From: Letharia columbiana
Lineage: Eukaryota > Ascomycota > Lecanoromycetes > Lecanorales > Parmeliaceae
DNA length: 64,000 bases
Assembly: GCF_014066305.1 (NCBI RefSeq)
Contig: NW_023501041.1
Location: 558,001 to 622,000 of the forward strand
Direction of reading: 5' to 3'
How positions within the stretch are numbered: position 1 is the stretch's first letter; every line of letters starts with the position of its first letter. The position numbers and the translations under genes are program-made. This document shows positions 45,660 through 60,800 of this stretch, in pieces. Under the pieces are notes generated by a model, which was not told the origin of the DNA, did not search any database, and saw only the letters and a list, made by a program, of their open reading frames with translations.

Positions 45660-48600
45660 TTTTAATCTCTCTATCTTTTAAAGAAAAAGATCTATTATTA
45701 TTATAATATCGAGTTTATCTCTAAATTATATAATAAAAAATAAAGATAATATCGAGAGCCGCTATAGCGTCGATAATAAGTTTAAGAATTTCTTATTAAT
45801 AAAAGATCTTACTATAGAATAACGTCTTATAATTATTAAAGCCGAAAATCGTTATCTAAAATAAGAATAAGAATTAGCTACATTAAAGGCTTATAATCGC
45901 GAGCTTTATAATACTAGCTTATCATCTATAATTAGCGAAGAGTCTATCTATATTAATTATTATCGTATTTTTAGCGAATATATTAATTAAGATAAAAATA
46001 CTTCGCTTTAAAAGAATATATTCTTATAAGAATATTAATAAGAAAGAGTATCTACGCTAATTCCGCGAAGTCGAAATTAAGTTTCTTATAAGTTCTAAAT
46101 ATTTTATTATTAATTAATTAAGAATTATTTATTATATATAATTTTTAGAAGATAATTTTAATATTTAATAATATAAATACTATTAAGCCTATAATCTAAA
46201 GAATATAACTTTTAAATTCTTTAAGTAGTTTTTATTTAATTTAATAGCGAATCTAATAAATCGTTATCTTCTTATATATAAAAAGTAAAAGAAGATTAAA
46301 TAACGCTTCGATTAGAAGATATCTATTTTTAAGATTTATTTAAAGAAGCTAGAGGTCTATATAATCTTATTTTCTAAGAAATATTAAGTTAATTTCTTCT
46401 TAGCTAAGCTTAGATTAGAGCTTAAGAATAAGATTCTAAATACTAATAGTATATCGAAATAATAAAAAAAAATTCTTATCTAAACTATTATATAGAAAAA
46501 AATTTTAAAACGTATACGCTTTAACGACGATTTTTATTTAAAGTCTTCGAAGGGGTTCGCTAAGAATAAGTCTTTAAAGAATTAAATTTCGAAGTCTAAA
46601 TTAACTTTAAACGGCGGCGCTTATATAGCGCGTATTTAAGATAATAATATAAAGTATAAAGTTAAATTCTTTAACTCTAATTATAAGAAGAATAGTTATT
46701 TTTATTATAAAAAATAGAGTTATTAAATATCTAAGTATTTAGATCTCGATAAATTATCTATAGTCTATATCGACGTAGTATTAATAAAAAAAGATTTAAT
46801 CTTATAATCGTCTTAGAAGCGAGATAAGAATAATAATTAATAGAGATAATTTCTTCTATTTTTATAAAGAGGTAAATAAAGCTTTAGAGTAAATAGAGGT
46901 AACTCGTTACTCTACTCGATACTAAAGCGTATATTAATTTAATTTTATAAAAGTTCGTAATTTAATAAAACTTAAAATCTTATAACGTTATTTTATTATA
47001 ATTAAAAGCGCTAAGTAATTAAAGTATATATTACTATAGCGCGTATTAGCTAAATTATTAATTAGTAAATAATTAAAATTAAAATAAAAAGTATAATATA
47101 CTCTTCTATATTATTAATTAAAAAGGCTTTAATATTATATTAAATATATTTAAGCTAAATTAATTATAAGTATTATTAAATTTAGCGATAAAGTAATAGC
47201 GATTTAAAGTTAACGCTAATAAATTATAAATTAATTAATTAAATTTATTTAAATTATTAAATAGAAGTTAAATATATTTATAATTATATATATCGCGATA
47301 ATAGCGTATAGCGAATCGAAAAATAAGCGTAGTCTAAAGCTTTCTTAGAAGTTATTAGAGTTTAATAATATTTTTTTTAATAAAAAAGTAGAAATCTTAT
47401 CTACGCTTAAGTAGAGAGATTATATTATTAAGATTAAAAGCGATAAAAAGTCGCTATATAGTCTCTTATATAATCTATCTTAAACGAAGTTAGCGAAGCT
47501 ATAATATTATCTAAAGAATTCTTTTTAGAAAAATTAAATTTATTATTCGACTTTCTTAGTCGAAGTATTAATTCTTTTTATTTCTAAAAAGAATAAAGAG
47601 CTTCGTTTTTACGTTAATTATCGAAGTCTAAACGCGATAACTATTAAAAATCGATACTCGCTATCTCTAATTATTAAGACTCTAAATCGCTTATATAACG
47701 TTAAAGTCTTTATAAAGCTAAATCTTAAGAATATCTATTATTAAATTTAAATTAAAGAAGATAATAAGTAAAAAATAGCGTTTCGTAGTCGCTACGACTA
47801 CTTCGAATATTTAATTATATCTTTTAAACTCGCTAATATATTAATAACTTTTTAAGTATATATTAATAGAGCTCTTATAAGTCTAATAAATATAATATAT
47901 ATAATATATTTAAATAATATTCTAATTTATAGTACTAATTTAGCGAAGTATTAACGATATATTAAGTAAGTACTTAAGCGTTTACGCTAGTTTTAACTAT
48001 ACGCTAATCTAAAAAAGTATTAATTCTATATTAAATAAGTTAAGTTTCTAGAGTTTATTATATTTATCGAAGATATCGCGATAGACTAAAAATATATCGC
48101 TATTATTAAGAAGTAGCTAAAATTAAAAAGTTATTAAAATATATAAGTCTTTTTAGACTTTATTAATTTCTATTAATAATTTATCTATAACTATTTTAGT
48201 ATAATAGCGTTATTTACTAACTTACTTAAAGAAAATAAAAATAATAAGAAATCTAAATCGTTAGAGTAAATAGATAACGCTAAGTAGACGTTTTAATAGC
48301 TTTAAAATACTTTTATAACCGCGCTATTTCTATATTACTACGATTTAAATTTAAAGCTATATCTTAAAATTAACGCTTTTAACTTCGATATAAAGACTAT
48401 ACTTTTATAATTAAATAAGAATAACTATTAATAATTAGTAATATTCTAATCTAGAAAAATAATTTCTATAAAGTAAAACTATAAGATTTATAATTAAGAG
48501 CTACTCGTTATTATAGCGTCTATAAAATAATAACATTACTATCTAAAAGATAATACGTTTTATATTAAGATTCTAACAAATTATAATAATCTTAAAGACT

Positions 48601-50600
48601 TTATAAAATAAAAGAAATTAAACTTTAGATAAAGCTCGTTTAGACGCTAAAGTTAGCTATTTATAACTTTAAGATTTTTTATTAAATAGATAAATTAAAC
48701 TCTATTAACTCGCTATCGCGACGCCTCGATTATAAGAGAATTTCGTTATTAAATATTAAACTTTTATTAATATTATAGAATAAGCTTATACTTTAAATTA
48801 GCGGTAAGTAGTTATAAAGAAATAAGAAGATTATAGCGGTTATAGTATCTATATTTTATATTATCGACGTTTAGATAGTTATTTCTAAAAGAAAATTTAA
48901 AACTATATAAGAGATTACTTATAACGTATTTTAAAGACTAATAAAAATATTAATTTAAGATTTATAAGTCTATAATAATTAAATAAACTCTTTTTAAATT
49001 AATATTAATAAGTTAATAATTAAGCGTCGCGTATATAATTAAATATAAATCTTAGACTTTAAGAGACTATTAAGATATAATAATCGCCTTTATATCTCTA
49101 GAGATAAGATCTTAAGAAAAGAGCTTATTAGTAAATATTATAATAATTTATTATTAGAATACTTTAACGCTACGAAGATATATAAGCTACTTATTTATAA
49201 ATATTATTAAAATAAAAGTCTAAAGTAAGTTATTAATTATATTAAGATATATAATATTTATTAGCGAATTAAAGCTTCGCGATATCGTCTATATAGCGAA
49301 TTAAGCTCGCTTTTTATCGCTATTAAGCTATAAAAGAAAATTTCTATAAACTTTATTATCGACTTATTAGCGAGTAAGTATAAGAATATTATCTATAATA
49401 CTATTCTAGTTATAGTAAATCGATTTATAAAAATAATAAGATATATTTCTATATCTATTATAATCGATATCGCTTAGCTAATAAAAGTATTTTATTTTAA
49501 AATAGTATATCGCTATAATATATTAAACGATATTATTAATAATAGAAATTCTATATTTATTAATAGCTTCTAATTCGTTATTTACTTTTATTTTAAAATT
49601 AAGCGATATCTAAGTATCGTCTTTTACTTATAAATCGATAAATAGATTAAGCGATAAAATTAGATACTAAAATACTTTTTATATATATTCGCTAATAATA
49701 AGTAAAATATTTAAACGAAATAACTATTAATAATAGAGTTCGCTTATATAAATAAATAATATTTCTTTATTAAAACGATATCGTTCTTTCTAATATATAA
49801 ATATTATTCTAAAATTCGTTAGAAGATTAAGAATAACTTTATTAAGAGGGAGATATTCGCTATAAATAATAGAATAAAGAAGTTATAAGTATTAAGAAAT
49901 AAGATAGTAGAGCGTTTTTATAGCGCTATTACGACTTAGTTTAAGTATTATAATAAAATATATTAATCTTAAAGCTATAAGATAGATAATTTAATAATAT
50001 TAGCGATTAAGAATCTAAAGTAAAAACGTCTAAGTAAGAAGTTATCTTATAAATTTATAAAATTATTTTAAATTATAGATAAGATAGAGGCGTAGATATA
50101 TTATCTACTTCTATTCTCGATATATAAAATTTATAATATCTTTTATATATCGTTATTTAAGTCTTATTATCTTCGCGATTATAATAATATAGCGAAAGTC
50201 TTTATATAAGCTCTTAATCTTATTAATAATAATAAGCTTTAAAAGATTAAAGAAATTATTAATAAGATTAAGTATAAGAAAGATATTTAATATAAAGTTA
50301 AATAAATTAATTAGAGTGAAGAGTATAATTAATAACTATTAGATAATAAACTTATTAATATTAGCGAGCTAATTTAAGTCTATAAATAAATAAATAATAA
50401 GCGAAAGTATTAAGTAATAAATAATAAGTCTCTTATTATTAAAGAGCTTAATTAATTATATAAATTAACGGCGAGTAAGTAAAGGCGATAAAATAAGATA
50501 TAATTATCGATTAGATTAGATATATTTCTAGATAATACTTATACTACGCGTATACTCCTCTATACTTACTACTATTAAGATATAAATTAATAAAATAATT
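45660..50600 (+). mobile_element. RIP-mutated Ty3/gypsy retrotransposon of a second family
   Basis: The plus-strand reading still shows long family-like text despite scattered stops. At 45750-46700 a charged, helical gag-like part is followed by a possible zinc knuckle near 46675-46745. At about 47590-48200 comes reverse transcriptase (NYRSLNAITIKNRYSLPL-like, then FRSRYDYFEYLI, then YLNNILIYS where YLDDILIYS is expected, then FLDFINFYQQFI). RNase H follows at about 48240-48700. At about 49130-49850 comes integrase with an HHCC-like start (YQRIKASRYRLY) and DLLASKYKNIIYNTILVIVNR, ending in EFAYINK. Domain order RT-RNaseH-IN is Ty3/gypsy. The two catalytic Asp of YLDD read Asn, the expected G-to-A result. 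It differs in sequence from the 34-45 kb element, and LTRs could not be delimited. Confidence 0.8.
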
Positions 50601-53600
50601 ATATTATTTAACTATCTACTAAACTCTACTATAGAGAAGATTTATTATATTAGAATATATACTATTAATATAAATATATTTTTATCTAAGATAATTATTA
50701 AAGAATTATTTAAGAATCTTACGCTAGCGCTATTACTAAAAAAAGATCGTTATTTAAATATTCTTTATTATCTTAGCGTTAAAGATTAAATTAAGTTTAT
50801 TAATTTAGTTCTTTAATAAGAAGATAATTAAAGTATAGTCTTTAAGTTAATATTTATCGATATTCGTTATATATCGATAAAGGCTCTTAAGCTTCTTCTT
50901 TAATAACTCATTTATTTTCTTTAATTTCTCTATACGCTTATATATCGTTATAAGCTAGTCTTAAAGATCTATAATTATAATAAAGAGACGATTAAAGTTA
51001 TTATTATTATATATTTCTATAATTTATATTATTAAATAATCTTCTTATTAAGCTTAGCTCGTTAATAAGATAGCTTTTAAGATTATTTAGCGCGGCGATA
51101 GCGTTATATTAATTTTCTTATCTACGTTTAAAGATATAGAGGAATTTTAATATAGCGATTAATATCGCGTCTTTCGATCTTATAGTTATTATAGAGGGGA
51201 GACTTATCTTAAATATATAAATCGTTATCTTAATAAAAGTAAGTTCTATATAATAAATTAGATATTAGAACTTATTAGTAGTTATATATATAAAGCGATA
51301 ATAATAGAAATAGTTAAGGGTTAGTAGTCGCGTCTATAAGACGACTATATACTTACTATTAAAGTTATTATTATTATTAAAAAAGAATATTATAAAATTA
51401 TTAGTCTACGTATTAACGCGATTAATAATAATAAGATACTTATAATAAAGAGAAGTAGATTATTAATATAATAAGATATATTATACTTATATTAGTATTA
51501 ATATTAACGTTATAACGCTAAAGTAAGTACTTATAAGAGAGGCGTTAGAAGTTATAAAGAATAAAAATAAATAATTTAAAAGAGGTTTTTATATTCTTTA
51601 TTATAGCGCTATTACTAGCGAATAGTACTTAGTAATATAGATAGTAGCGACGCGATAATATTTTGCTATTATCTATAAGATCGCGTCGTCTAGCTATTAT
51701 TATTATTTCTACTATTATTAATTAATAATTAAGAATATTATCGCGAACGCGTCGCTCTATTAATTACTTTCTTCGAATTTCTATAATAAAGATTATTATT
51801 ACGTTACTTCGCTATAAACGTAATACGCTATAAAAACAACGTTATCTATAAAAGAACTCTTCTCTCTTCTTTATCTATTAGATTTTCGAGATTTCGTTAT
51901 AAATTTTTAAATCTAATATTATTCGCTATAGAGGCTATTAACTAGCGCTATAAAAACGTTAATACTAAGCGCGTCGACTTACTATAGATTATTATTAATT
52001 AATATTATAAAAGCGATATTATTCTCGAAGATAGTATTAATATTATTATATAATATATTAATTACGCGCTTATAGCGTGTAAGAGTTAATTCTATCGCGT
52101 TATTAAAACGATATTATAATCTTAACGAATTAACTCTTTTCTCTTATTTCTCTATTAGAATTTAAAGGTTTTTTAATAAGTATTCTATCTTTATTTAGGC
52201 GTCTTTAAGAGATTAGAGTCTTAGAAGAAGAAGATAATTATTTAGGCCTAATACGTTATAGGCCTTAGCGCTATTTATATTTTTTTAAGTCTATCTTTAT
52301 CTAATTAAACTTATTAATTATTTATAAATAAATTCGCTTCTTAAGTTATCTTAGATCTTTTTTATCTTTAATTTATTATTATTTATTCTAATTATAAGTC
52401 TATTAATTATCTCTTTATATATTATAGAGTATTAGCGATATATCTTAATAAATTTATAAATATTAAATTTATCGAAGTACTTTTTGTAAGCTCGTTATCT
52501 TCGCTAATATAATTATTATAATTATTAATTAAATTTTTATATAAAGTACTATTAGCTCTTTTAATCTAATTCGATATACTAAGATCTTCTTTAAGATTAA
52601 GTCTAGCCTATTTAAGCTTATTTTCTCGATATTTCGTATAAAGAATTATTATTAGAGTACGAAATATCGCTAGTAAATAATACTTCTAAGTATTATAATA
52701 TCTTTTAGCTATTAAGAAGTATCGCTTATATATAATAGCCTTTACGAAAGAATAAAGAATATTATAAATTATTCGAGCGACTATAATATATTTAGACTTT
52801 AATTTCTTTTATTATTTTAGAATTGAAAGGTTCGCTAGATTATTAAAAGAAGCTTTATAAAGATTAGAGATAAGATTATAATTAGAATAATAATTAGAAG
52901 ATTTATTATTTCATCTATATTACTAAAGCTAATTATATTTATTCTTATTATCTAAATTCTTAATCTCGGATTTTATTACTTAATTAAGTATATTTTTATT
53001 TAATTAATTTATTCGCTTAGCTCTTTATAATTAACTACTTATATTAATATTTTAATAATTTTAAAATATTCTTTTAAGCGCTTTTTAGTAGATCTTCGTC
53101 TATAACTTCTTCTTAGTATTAATCTTTTAATTTAATTTCTTTAATTTTATATTATTATAACTTAAATATAGAAGTGTAACTTATTTATATAGATAGCTTA
53201 AATCTAATTAAGTTCGATTATAATAGATAGTTAATTTCTCGCGAGCCGTTTTAAGAGCTTTAAAAAGTTCTTTTTTTTAAGAAATTCTCTTTCTTCTTAA
53301 TTTTCTAAGCTTTTTATCTATATGATTAAATAGATAATTATAGATATTAAAGATATAGTAAATTATAGTCTTTTTTCTCTACTTATTAATTTTATAAACT
53401 TATAAAAAAGTCTAATAAGCTAAATTAAATATTGAATCTATTAGAAATTAATTAAAAATTATTTAGACGCCTAGATTATAGTTTCTATTTATAATTATTT
53501 TTTATTATTTAATCTTAAGTAGGTAGTTAATCTATTTTTTAAAAAGTATATAATATCGATATAAAGAAGTAGAGCGCGGATTAATATCTAATAAGTTAAA

Positions 53601-56600
53601 TTTTAGCGAGTCTTAATATTCTAAAAGAGCTTAAGAGAGCGTTTTTAATAATATTACTTCTTTTTAGAAGATTAATATTTATCTAATATTAAAACGTTTT
53701 TATCTTAAAGTCGTTTAGCTTATAGTATAAAAAAGATCTCTTTACGCTAGCCGCTAGTATTAATATATATAACGATTTTTCGAATTTTAATATAATTAAT
53801 AATATAATAATTAGAATAATAATAAGAAATATTATATCTTTATTAGAGTTATCGATAAATTAATCGTATTTACTTAAACTTAATTCTTATCTTCTTTATT
53901 ATCTTAGCTTCTCTAAAATTTCTTATTTATTAAAATAATTTTAATATTATCTTAGAAGTTCTTTTAAGATTAATTAAATAATATATATTATATAGAGAAT
54001 ATATTATAAATAATTTAAGAACTTAAATTCTTTAATATTAAGCGGGTTCTCTATTACGGAAATAGAAAGATAAGTAATTAAATCTTCGAAGAGTATATTA
54101 TTATTATTGGCGTTATTAGTTATAAGTTTAAGTATATAATTCTAAATCTTATATTTTATAAGAATTAAATTAATAATACTTATAAGTTTCTAGCTAGTAT
54201 ATTTATCTTCGATATACTTAAAATTTATAAGAATCTCGTATTATTATTAATTAATATTAATAAAAAAGGCTAGAATTATTATAAATAATTAGTAGTTATA
54301 AAATAATTAATAATTTAGAGCTAGAGAGATTTTAATATTATCGACTAATAAATTCTTTAATAGTCTTATCTCTAGCTCTATAGCTTTTCTTATTAATTAA
54401 TTCTTTATAATAAATATCGACTTTAATTATATATTAGAGTCGAGATAGCGTAAGAGTCGTAATATCTTAGAATTATTAGCGACTATAAATAAAATATCGA
54501 TATTTACGATCTAGCGATAAAATTATTTTAGAAAGTCTTCGCGTATAAGCTTTCGATCTTCTAATATTATAAGAGAATTTTAATATTATTTTTTCTAGAG
54601 TAAATAGTAAGCTAGATATTTTATTTATCGTTTTATTTATTAATAGTTTATATCGTCTAGCTTAGAAATATATCTAATTTTTATAATTATTAATTAGATT
54701 CGTTTATTATAAACTACTTAAATTAGATTTCTTAATATATTTCTTAGACTTAATATATATTATTATATCGCTTATTTTGTAATCTATAAATAAGTAAATT
54801 AGAATCTTATCGTAGTGACGATAAATAATATATAGCTCTTCGAAATCGACGAGCGTATATTCGTTAAATTATATTTACTTCTAGAATTTTCTAATTTCTA
54901 AGCTTTAATAAATAAGCTAATAATCGCTATTAGATTTAAGACTAATTCTATATAATTTATACTATCTTTATTTACTACTATATTTATTATTTTTTATTAT
55001 TAATATTAAAAAGAAAGTAAGATTTATTACTATCTTTATATCGAAATATACTTATTAATATCTTATATTAAATATTATTAATTAAGAAAGCTAAGTCTAC
55101 GCTAGATAAAGGTTTAATTAATATTTTAAGATTAAGACGTTTAAAGAGAAATTAAAAGAGATATATAAACGAATAAAATATTAGAAATAAAATGAGATTA
55201 ATATTTAATATATAAATCTCTATCTTCTCGCTATAATAGAAACTTATATCGCTTTAATAACTTATATCGCTTTAATAATATATCGCTATATTATTTTCGA
55301 TATTTTAAATTAAAGATTAATTTTTTCTAATTAGCGTTATAATTAGTAGTTATATATTTAAGAGTATATAATAACGCTAATATAGAATTAATATTTAATT
55401 TAATTAATTTAAAACTCTAATTAGTCTAGCTATTAACGCTTTTCTACTCGATATAATATATACTTAATTCGCTTTAATACTACTCGTTTACCGCTATATT
55501 ATTTTAAATATTAGAATTAGAGATTATATTTATTTAATTAATATTCTAATCGCTAGCTATATTAATAAAAGTATATATTAATATCTTAAGAACTATTAAA
55601 TTTATTTTATTAGGTATTAATATAGAATTAAAATCTAGTTTAGACGCTTTAATAATTTAATTAGCTAAATTAGTTATTATCTAAATCTTTTATATATAAA
55701 AATTAAACCTTTTATTACGCTAAAATTATTCTTAAATCTTAAGATCTTTCTTATTAATACGACTCTCTTCTATTTAAGTAATATTATAATATCTTTTACT
55801 TAAGCGTTAAAATATTAAAATATCGCATTCTTCGCTTTTAATTAAACGATATCGTCTTTAAGTCGATATCTTTAATCTTATAAAAATAATAATTAGTTCG
55901 TTATAGGCGAAGGCGAAAAAGAAATAATATCTTCTTCTATCTTTATAATAGAAGGAGAGAAGGAAGTAAGTAAATTAATTATAAGCTATACGCGGCTCTA
56001 GTATCTAAGAATAACGAATTAATAAAGTTATAATATTAAAATAAAGAGCTTTTCTTATAACTAATAAATATGAGATTAAATAGAAATTAATTAAATTAAT
56101 AAGATTATCTTTAGTAGATATATCGCGTATATAAAGAATATCGAAATATACGAAATATATATGAAATATGAAAGAGGGCGTATATATATAGCTATAAATA
56201 TTTAAAGTATATTTAAAATATAAAAAGAAGCGCTTATATATAGCTCTACGATACGTATTAATAAAAAAGAAGTTAATCTCTTTTTCTAGTTAGCTTTCTA
56301 ATTAATGTTTAAACTTAATCTATCTTTAAATAGTATTTTATTTTAATAAGATTTTAGTTATATAATATTAGTTAGCTCGATAATAAATACTTAATATTAT
56401 TCTTTTCTAATTTACCCTCTTCTTTTTTAAAAATTCTTTTTATTATTATAGTAATTATATTATAATACGCTCGTTTATTACGATATTATCTATATCTAAA
56501 GAAAATAAAATTATTTTCTCTATATTCTATAGTTAAATTAAATTAATAATATTATTTTTATAAAGTAAGTATACGCCTAATAGCGCTATATCTCTTAATA

Positions 56601-57550
56601 TAATAATTAATTATAATACTAAATATAATTCGTTAATATATAGTATTATTATCTATTAAAGCTATTAACTCGATAGTCGCGAAAGCTTAGAAAATTATTA
56701 ATAATTTATTAACTGCTAATTTAGGCTTATTTAAATTATCGAAGTGAAGTAAAGATAAGACTTCGCGAAGGCGAAGATTAGAAGATTATACGCGAAGTTT
56801 AAGAAGTATAACTATAAATAAGAAAAGTACGTAGTTATATTAATTATATATATCTAAATTAGATAATAAATTAATTATACGCGCTAATTATATTATTACT
56901 AATTAGACTTTAAAGTCTATATATTAAAGGAAATCCGCGAATAGTAGAGATTAACGAACTTAATTATTTTTTAAATCGTATTCGCTTAGGTAATAAAGGA
57001 GATCTTAACTTATATAACTTCAAAATCGATTAATTCGCTTTGAATTTAATTCTTTATATTAAACGTACTTTAAGAAGCTATAGAGATAAAATTAGCGAGC
57101 GATTTTAATAATATAACTTACTCTCTAGTAATTATAAATAAAGAAAATTACTAACTAATATCTAGCGGCTTAATTATATATATTTTATATAAAAAGAATT
57201 ACTTTATAATCGAAAGATATATAGCTTTTTAGATAATTATAATAAGATATAAGTTTATAAATAATAATATAGTATTATTAAAGTCTAGACGTAGTTTTTA
57301 TAAAAAGAAAATATATAATAAATAAAAGGAAAACTATTCTAAGTTGAGAATAAGATATTCTAATTATCTTTCTACTTATTACGCTTAATTAATAATATTT
57401 AGCTATTATACTTAATCTAATAACTTTATATATTTTATATTTATAGAATAAAACTTCTTAAATCGATTTAAATATAGATATATATTTATAAAAATACCAC
57501 TACTCTAGTAAAAGAGGCTTCTTATTCTAAAATCTATATTAAATTAAAGA
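50601..57550. other. Unassigned RIP-saturated repeat DNA
   Basis: AT-rich, CpA/TpG nearly absent, no domain recognisable in either direction. Small features: an acgcgat/atcgcgt hairpin near 51649-51692, and three taacttatatcgcttta-like units near 55245-55290. Isolated intact CpA/TpG dinucleotides (for example near 48535, 51835, 55193, 56070 and 56160-56170) stand out and may be later mutations. Confidence 0.5.
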
Positions 57551-57840
57551 TCGTATTTCTACGTTTAATAGCTTTAGTTCTTATAATTATTATTAGTATC
57601 GCGACTAAATTTATATAGTAATAGTACGCCTTTCTTATTAACGGGTATTTTTATATTTAATAGCTTTAGTTTCTATAGTTATTATTAATATCGCGATTAA
57701 ATTCGTATAGTAATAGTACGTCTTTCTTATTAGCGGGTATTTCTATATTCGATAGCTTTAGTTTTTATAGTTATTATTAATATCGCGACTAAATTCGTAT
57801 AGTAATAGTACGTCTTTCTTATTAACGAGTATCTTTATAA
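57551..57840. repeat. Tandem repeat, three copies, period 92 bp
   Basis: The anchor tatcgcga(c/t)taaatt(c/t) occurs at 57597, 57689 and 57781, each followed by gtatagtaatagtacg.ctttcttatta. Each unit starts near tttaatagctttagtt. Differences between copies are nearly all C/T, as RIP on a tandem array would give. Confidence 0.85.
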
Positions 57841-60800
57841 TCGTAAATAGCTGAAATATGATAGAAAATAGTAGGCGACCCTTAGTAATATTCGGTTTTA
57901 AATCTATAGCTTCTTTATCTCGTCTAAGAGTAAAGATATTTATATCTAGAATTTAAAGTAAGTATATTCTAATATATAGTTATTAAATATCTAGATATAA
58001 ATCTTTTAGTTAAAAGATTAGTTTCTTTAGAGTTAACTAGTATAATTATAATAATAATTAGAAGTATAATTATTATATTATATAGCGTATTTTAATAGAT
58101 TAAATTCGATAGACTTCGCTAGTATAACGCTAGATAGATTTTAAGATATTAAAGCTATAAGTAGAAATTCTCTCTTTCTTTCTTTCTTAGTATTTTATTA
58201 TAAATTAAATATTTTCTTTTATCGATATTTTATATTATAATTATTTTATCTTATTCGCCTTAATCTAATTTAATAATAATATATTATTAATAATTATTAA
58301 TCTTAATAGCGATTTTATTATATTATCGTTATATAGAGATAGCGATATCGATTTATATACTTTATCGACTTATTTGAAAGATAATATAAATCTTAATAAT
58401 CTTTTTAACGATATAAATAATTAGTCGAATAATCGTCTATTTAATCTTTATATTAAAACTTTAAGTTAAAAGAAAATTTTAAAGTCTTCTAGTCGTAAAA
58501 AGATGATCGCGAAAAAAATTAAACGAGGTAAGCCTTTAATTATTCGCGCTCTCGATATAAAGATTATTAGAAAGAATATTTTAGAGTCTTTACTTATAAA
58601 GACTAAAAATCGACGTTAAAAGTAAGAAAGTAAGTATAGTAATATAATATTTTATTAAGTAATATATATATATAATTAATAATAATTTAGCTATTACTTT
58701 ACGGGAGATTAAAAGATATTAGAAATTAACTAATTTACTTCTTTTAAAAAGATCTTTCGCCCGTATAATATGAGAGATTATTAATATAATATTATTACCT
58801 TATCGTATTATACGAATTTAGACTTCTATATTAAATACGTTATAAGAAGCTATCGAAGCGGCTCTAATATCGAAATTTTATCGTATATTAGCTTTCTATT
58901 AAGTTATTATTCTATTAATAAATTATATAGTTAGTAATCTCTACGCTATTTATAATAAAAGAGTTATATTAATAGTTAAAGATATAAAGCTTATATAAAT
59001 AATACGTTAATATATAATAAAAGGGAGTACGTAAAAAATAAGAATAAGATAATTAAAAATACTTTACTTAGATAGAAGAGGGTTAAGATACTCGATATAG
59101 AATAGAATTCTAATTATCTTTCTAATTATCGAAAAATATATAAATTTATTATTCTAATAACGATCTCTTTATATCCCCTTTATTAGCGAGAACTTCTTCA
59201 TTTAAATAGATATATAGCTGATAATTTTAATACGGAAAATAAGATCTCGAATTCTCGAATCTTAAAGTATCGTAAGTTAAATAATAGTTATAAACGATCT
59301 TAGTATAAACTAGATTAGAAGTAAGAATCTAAATATAATCTCTATTATTAATAAGAAGATTACTAAGAAAGAGATAGTACTTAGCGTTAATCTATATAAA
59401 TAGAATATAGTCGAACTATAAAACGCGCTTATAGATCGAATAAGAATTCGAATAACTTATAAATATGGATTTTTTCTATGAAAGCTTATTAAGATAATCT
59501 ACGAGAGTATAAAATCTCTATTATCTCTACGTTCTTATATCGTCGATAGCTTTATCTATAAAGATATTTAATAAAATAAAGATATCGATTTAATTAAAGA
59601 CTTAATCGATAAAAATTTCTTTCTAACTTATAAAAGTACGCTTAAAATCTAACTAAACGCCGGAAATTAGAAATTTATACTTAATTACTATAAAGTATTA
59701 TTTTAGCTCTACGCGAAGTCTAAGATTCGAGATCTAGATTATAGAATCGATTATATTTATTACGCGTATAAGATAAAGAAGAAATATCGACGATAAATAA
59801 GTAAAGGGAAGCTTAGGGCGTAACGGCAATTACTTTAAGAGAGGGTCTTAAGCGACGATATTAATTGCGTATATATATCGAGAGTATAAAATAAGATCTC
59901 GGATTCTCGAATCTTAAAGTATCGTAAGTTAAATAATAGCTATAAACGAACTTAGTATAAATTAAATTAGAAGTAAGAATTTAATATAATAGCGAGAGTT
60001 TAAGATATTATTTATAAGATTAAAGAAGAAAAAGTTAAAAAGTTAAGAAAGAAAGATAAGAGTAAATCTAATAGAAATATTAAAGCTAATAAGAAGAAAG
60101 GTTCGAAGAAAAACGTATATTTAACGAATATAGATATCTGAGATATAAACCTTAATCGAGAAGTATTATTTATTTCTAAGTATATCTATAAATAGAAAGT
60201 ACTCGCCGCGTAAAAAAGATATCGTAGTTAAAAAGAATTATATCTTAAAATCGATTATAATCCTTAATAGAAATATTAAAGGGGCTTATAAGGTAGATAG
60301 CGTAAACGACTAGAAACTTAAGAGTATAAAGTTATCGCTTCGCTATTACTAAGTATAAGAAGTAGCTTTTATAAAGAATTAAGAGATCGACGGCGAAGAG
60401 CTATTAGAGTAATATATTAGTAAGTCTACTACCTCTTAATTATCTTAAAAAAGATTTATAGACTCTAAGAATTAGCGTTCGATATAAGAGAAAAGAATTT
60501 ATAATATAAAATTCTAAGTATCTTTTTAATTAATAGATAGCGAAATCTATTATAATCTCTTCTTTTAAGCTCTTATATCTAAGTATTTATATTCTAATAA
60601 TAAAAATAAAAAGCGATTTAAAATCTTACTATTATAGTTATTAGCTATTATTCTAAAAGCCTCTTCTATTTTATCGTCATCTTTATCTAACTTTTATTTA
60701 TTTAGCGTATAATTATAATTCTTTAACTACCATTTAGCCGAGCCTAATAAATCTAGAAAATTATTATTATTTATATTAAATTATTATACTATTAAATTCC

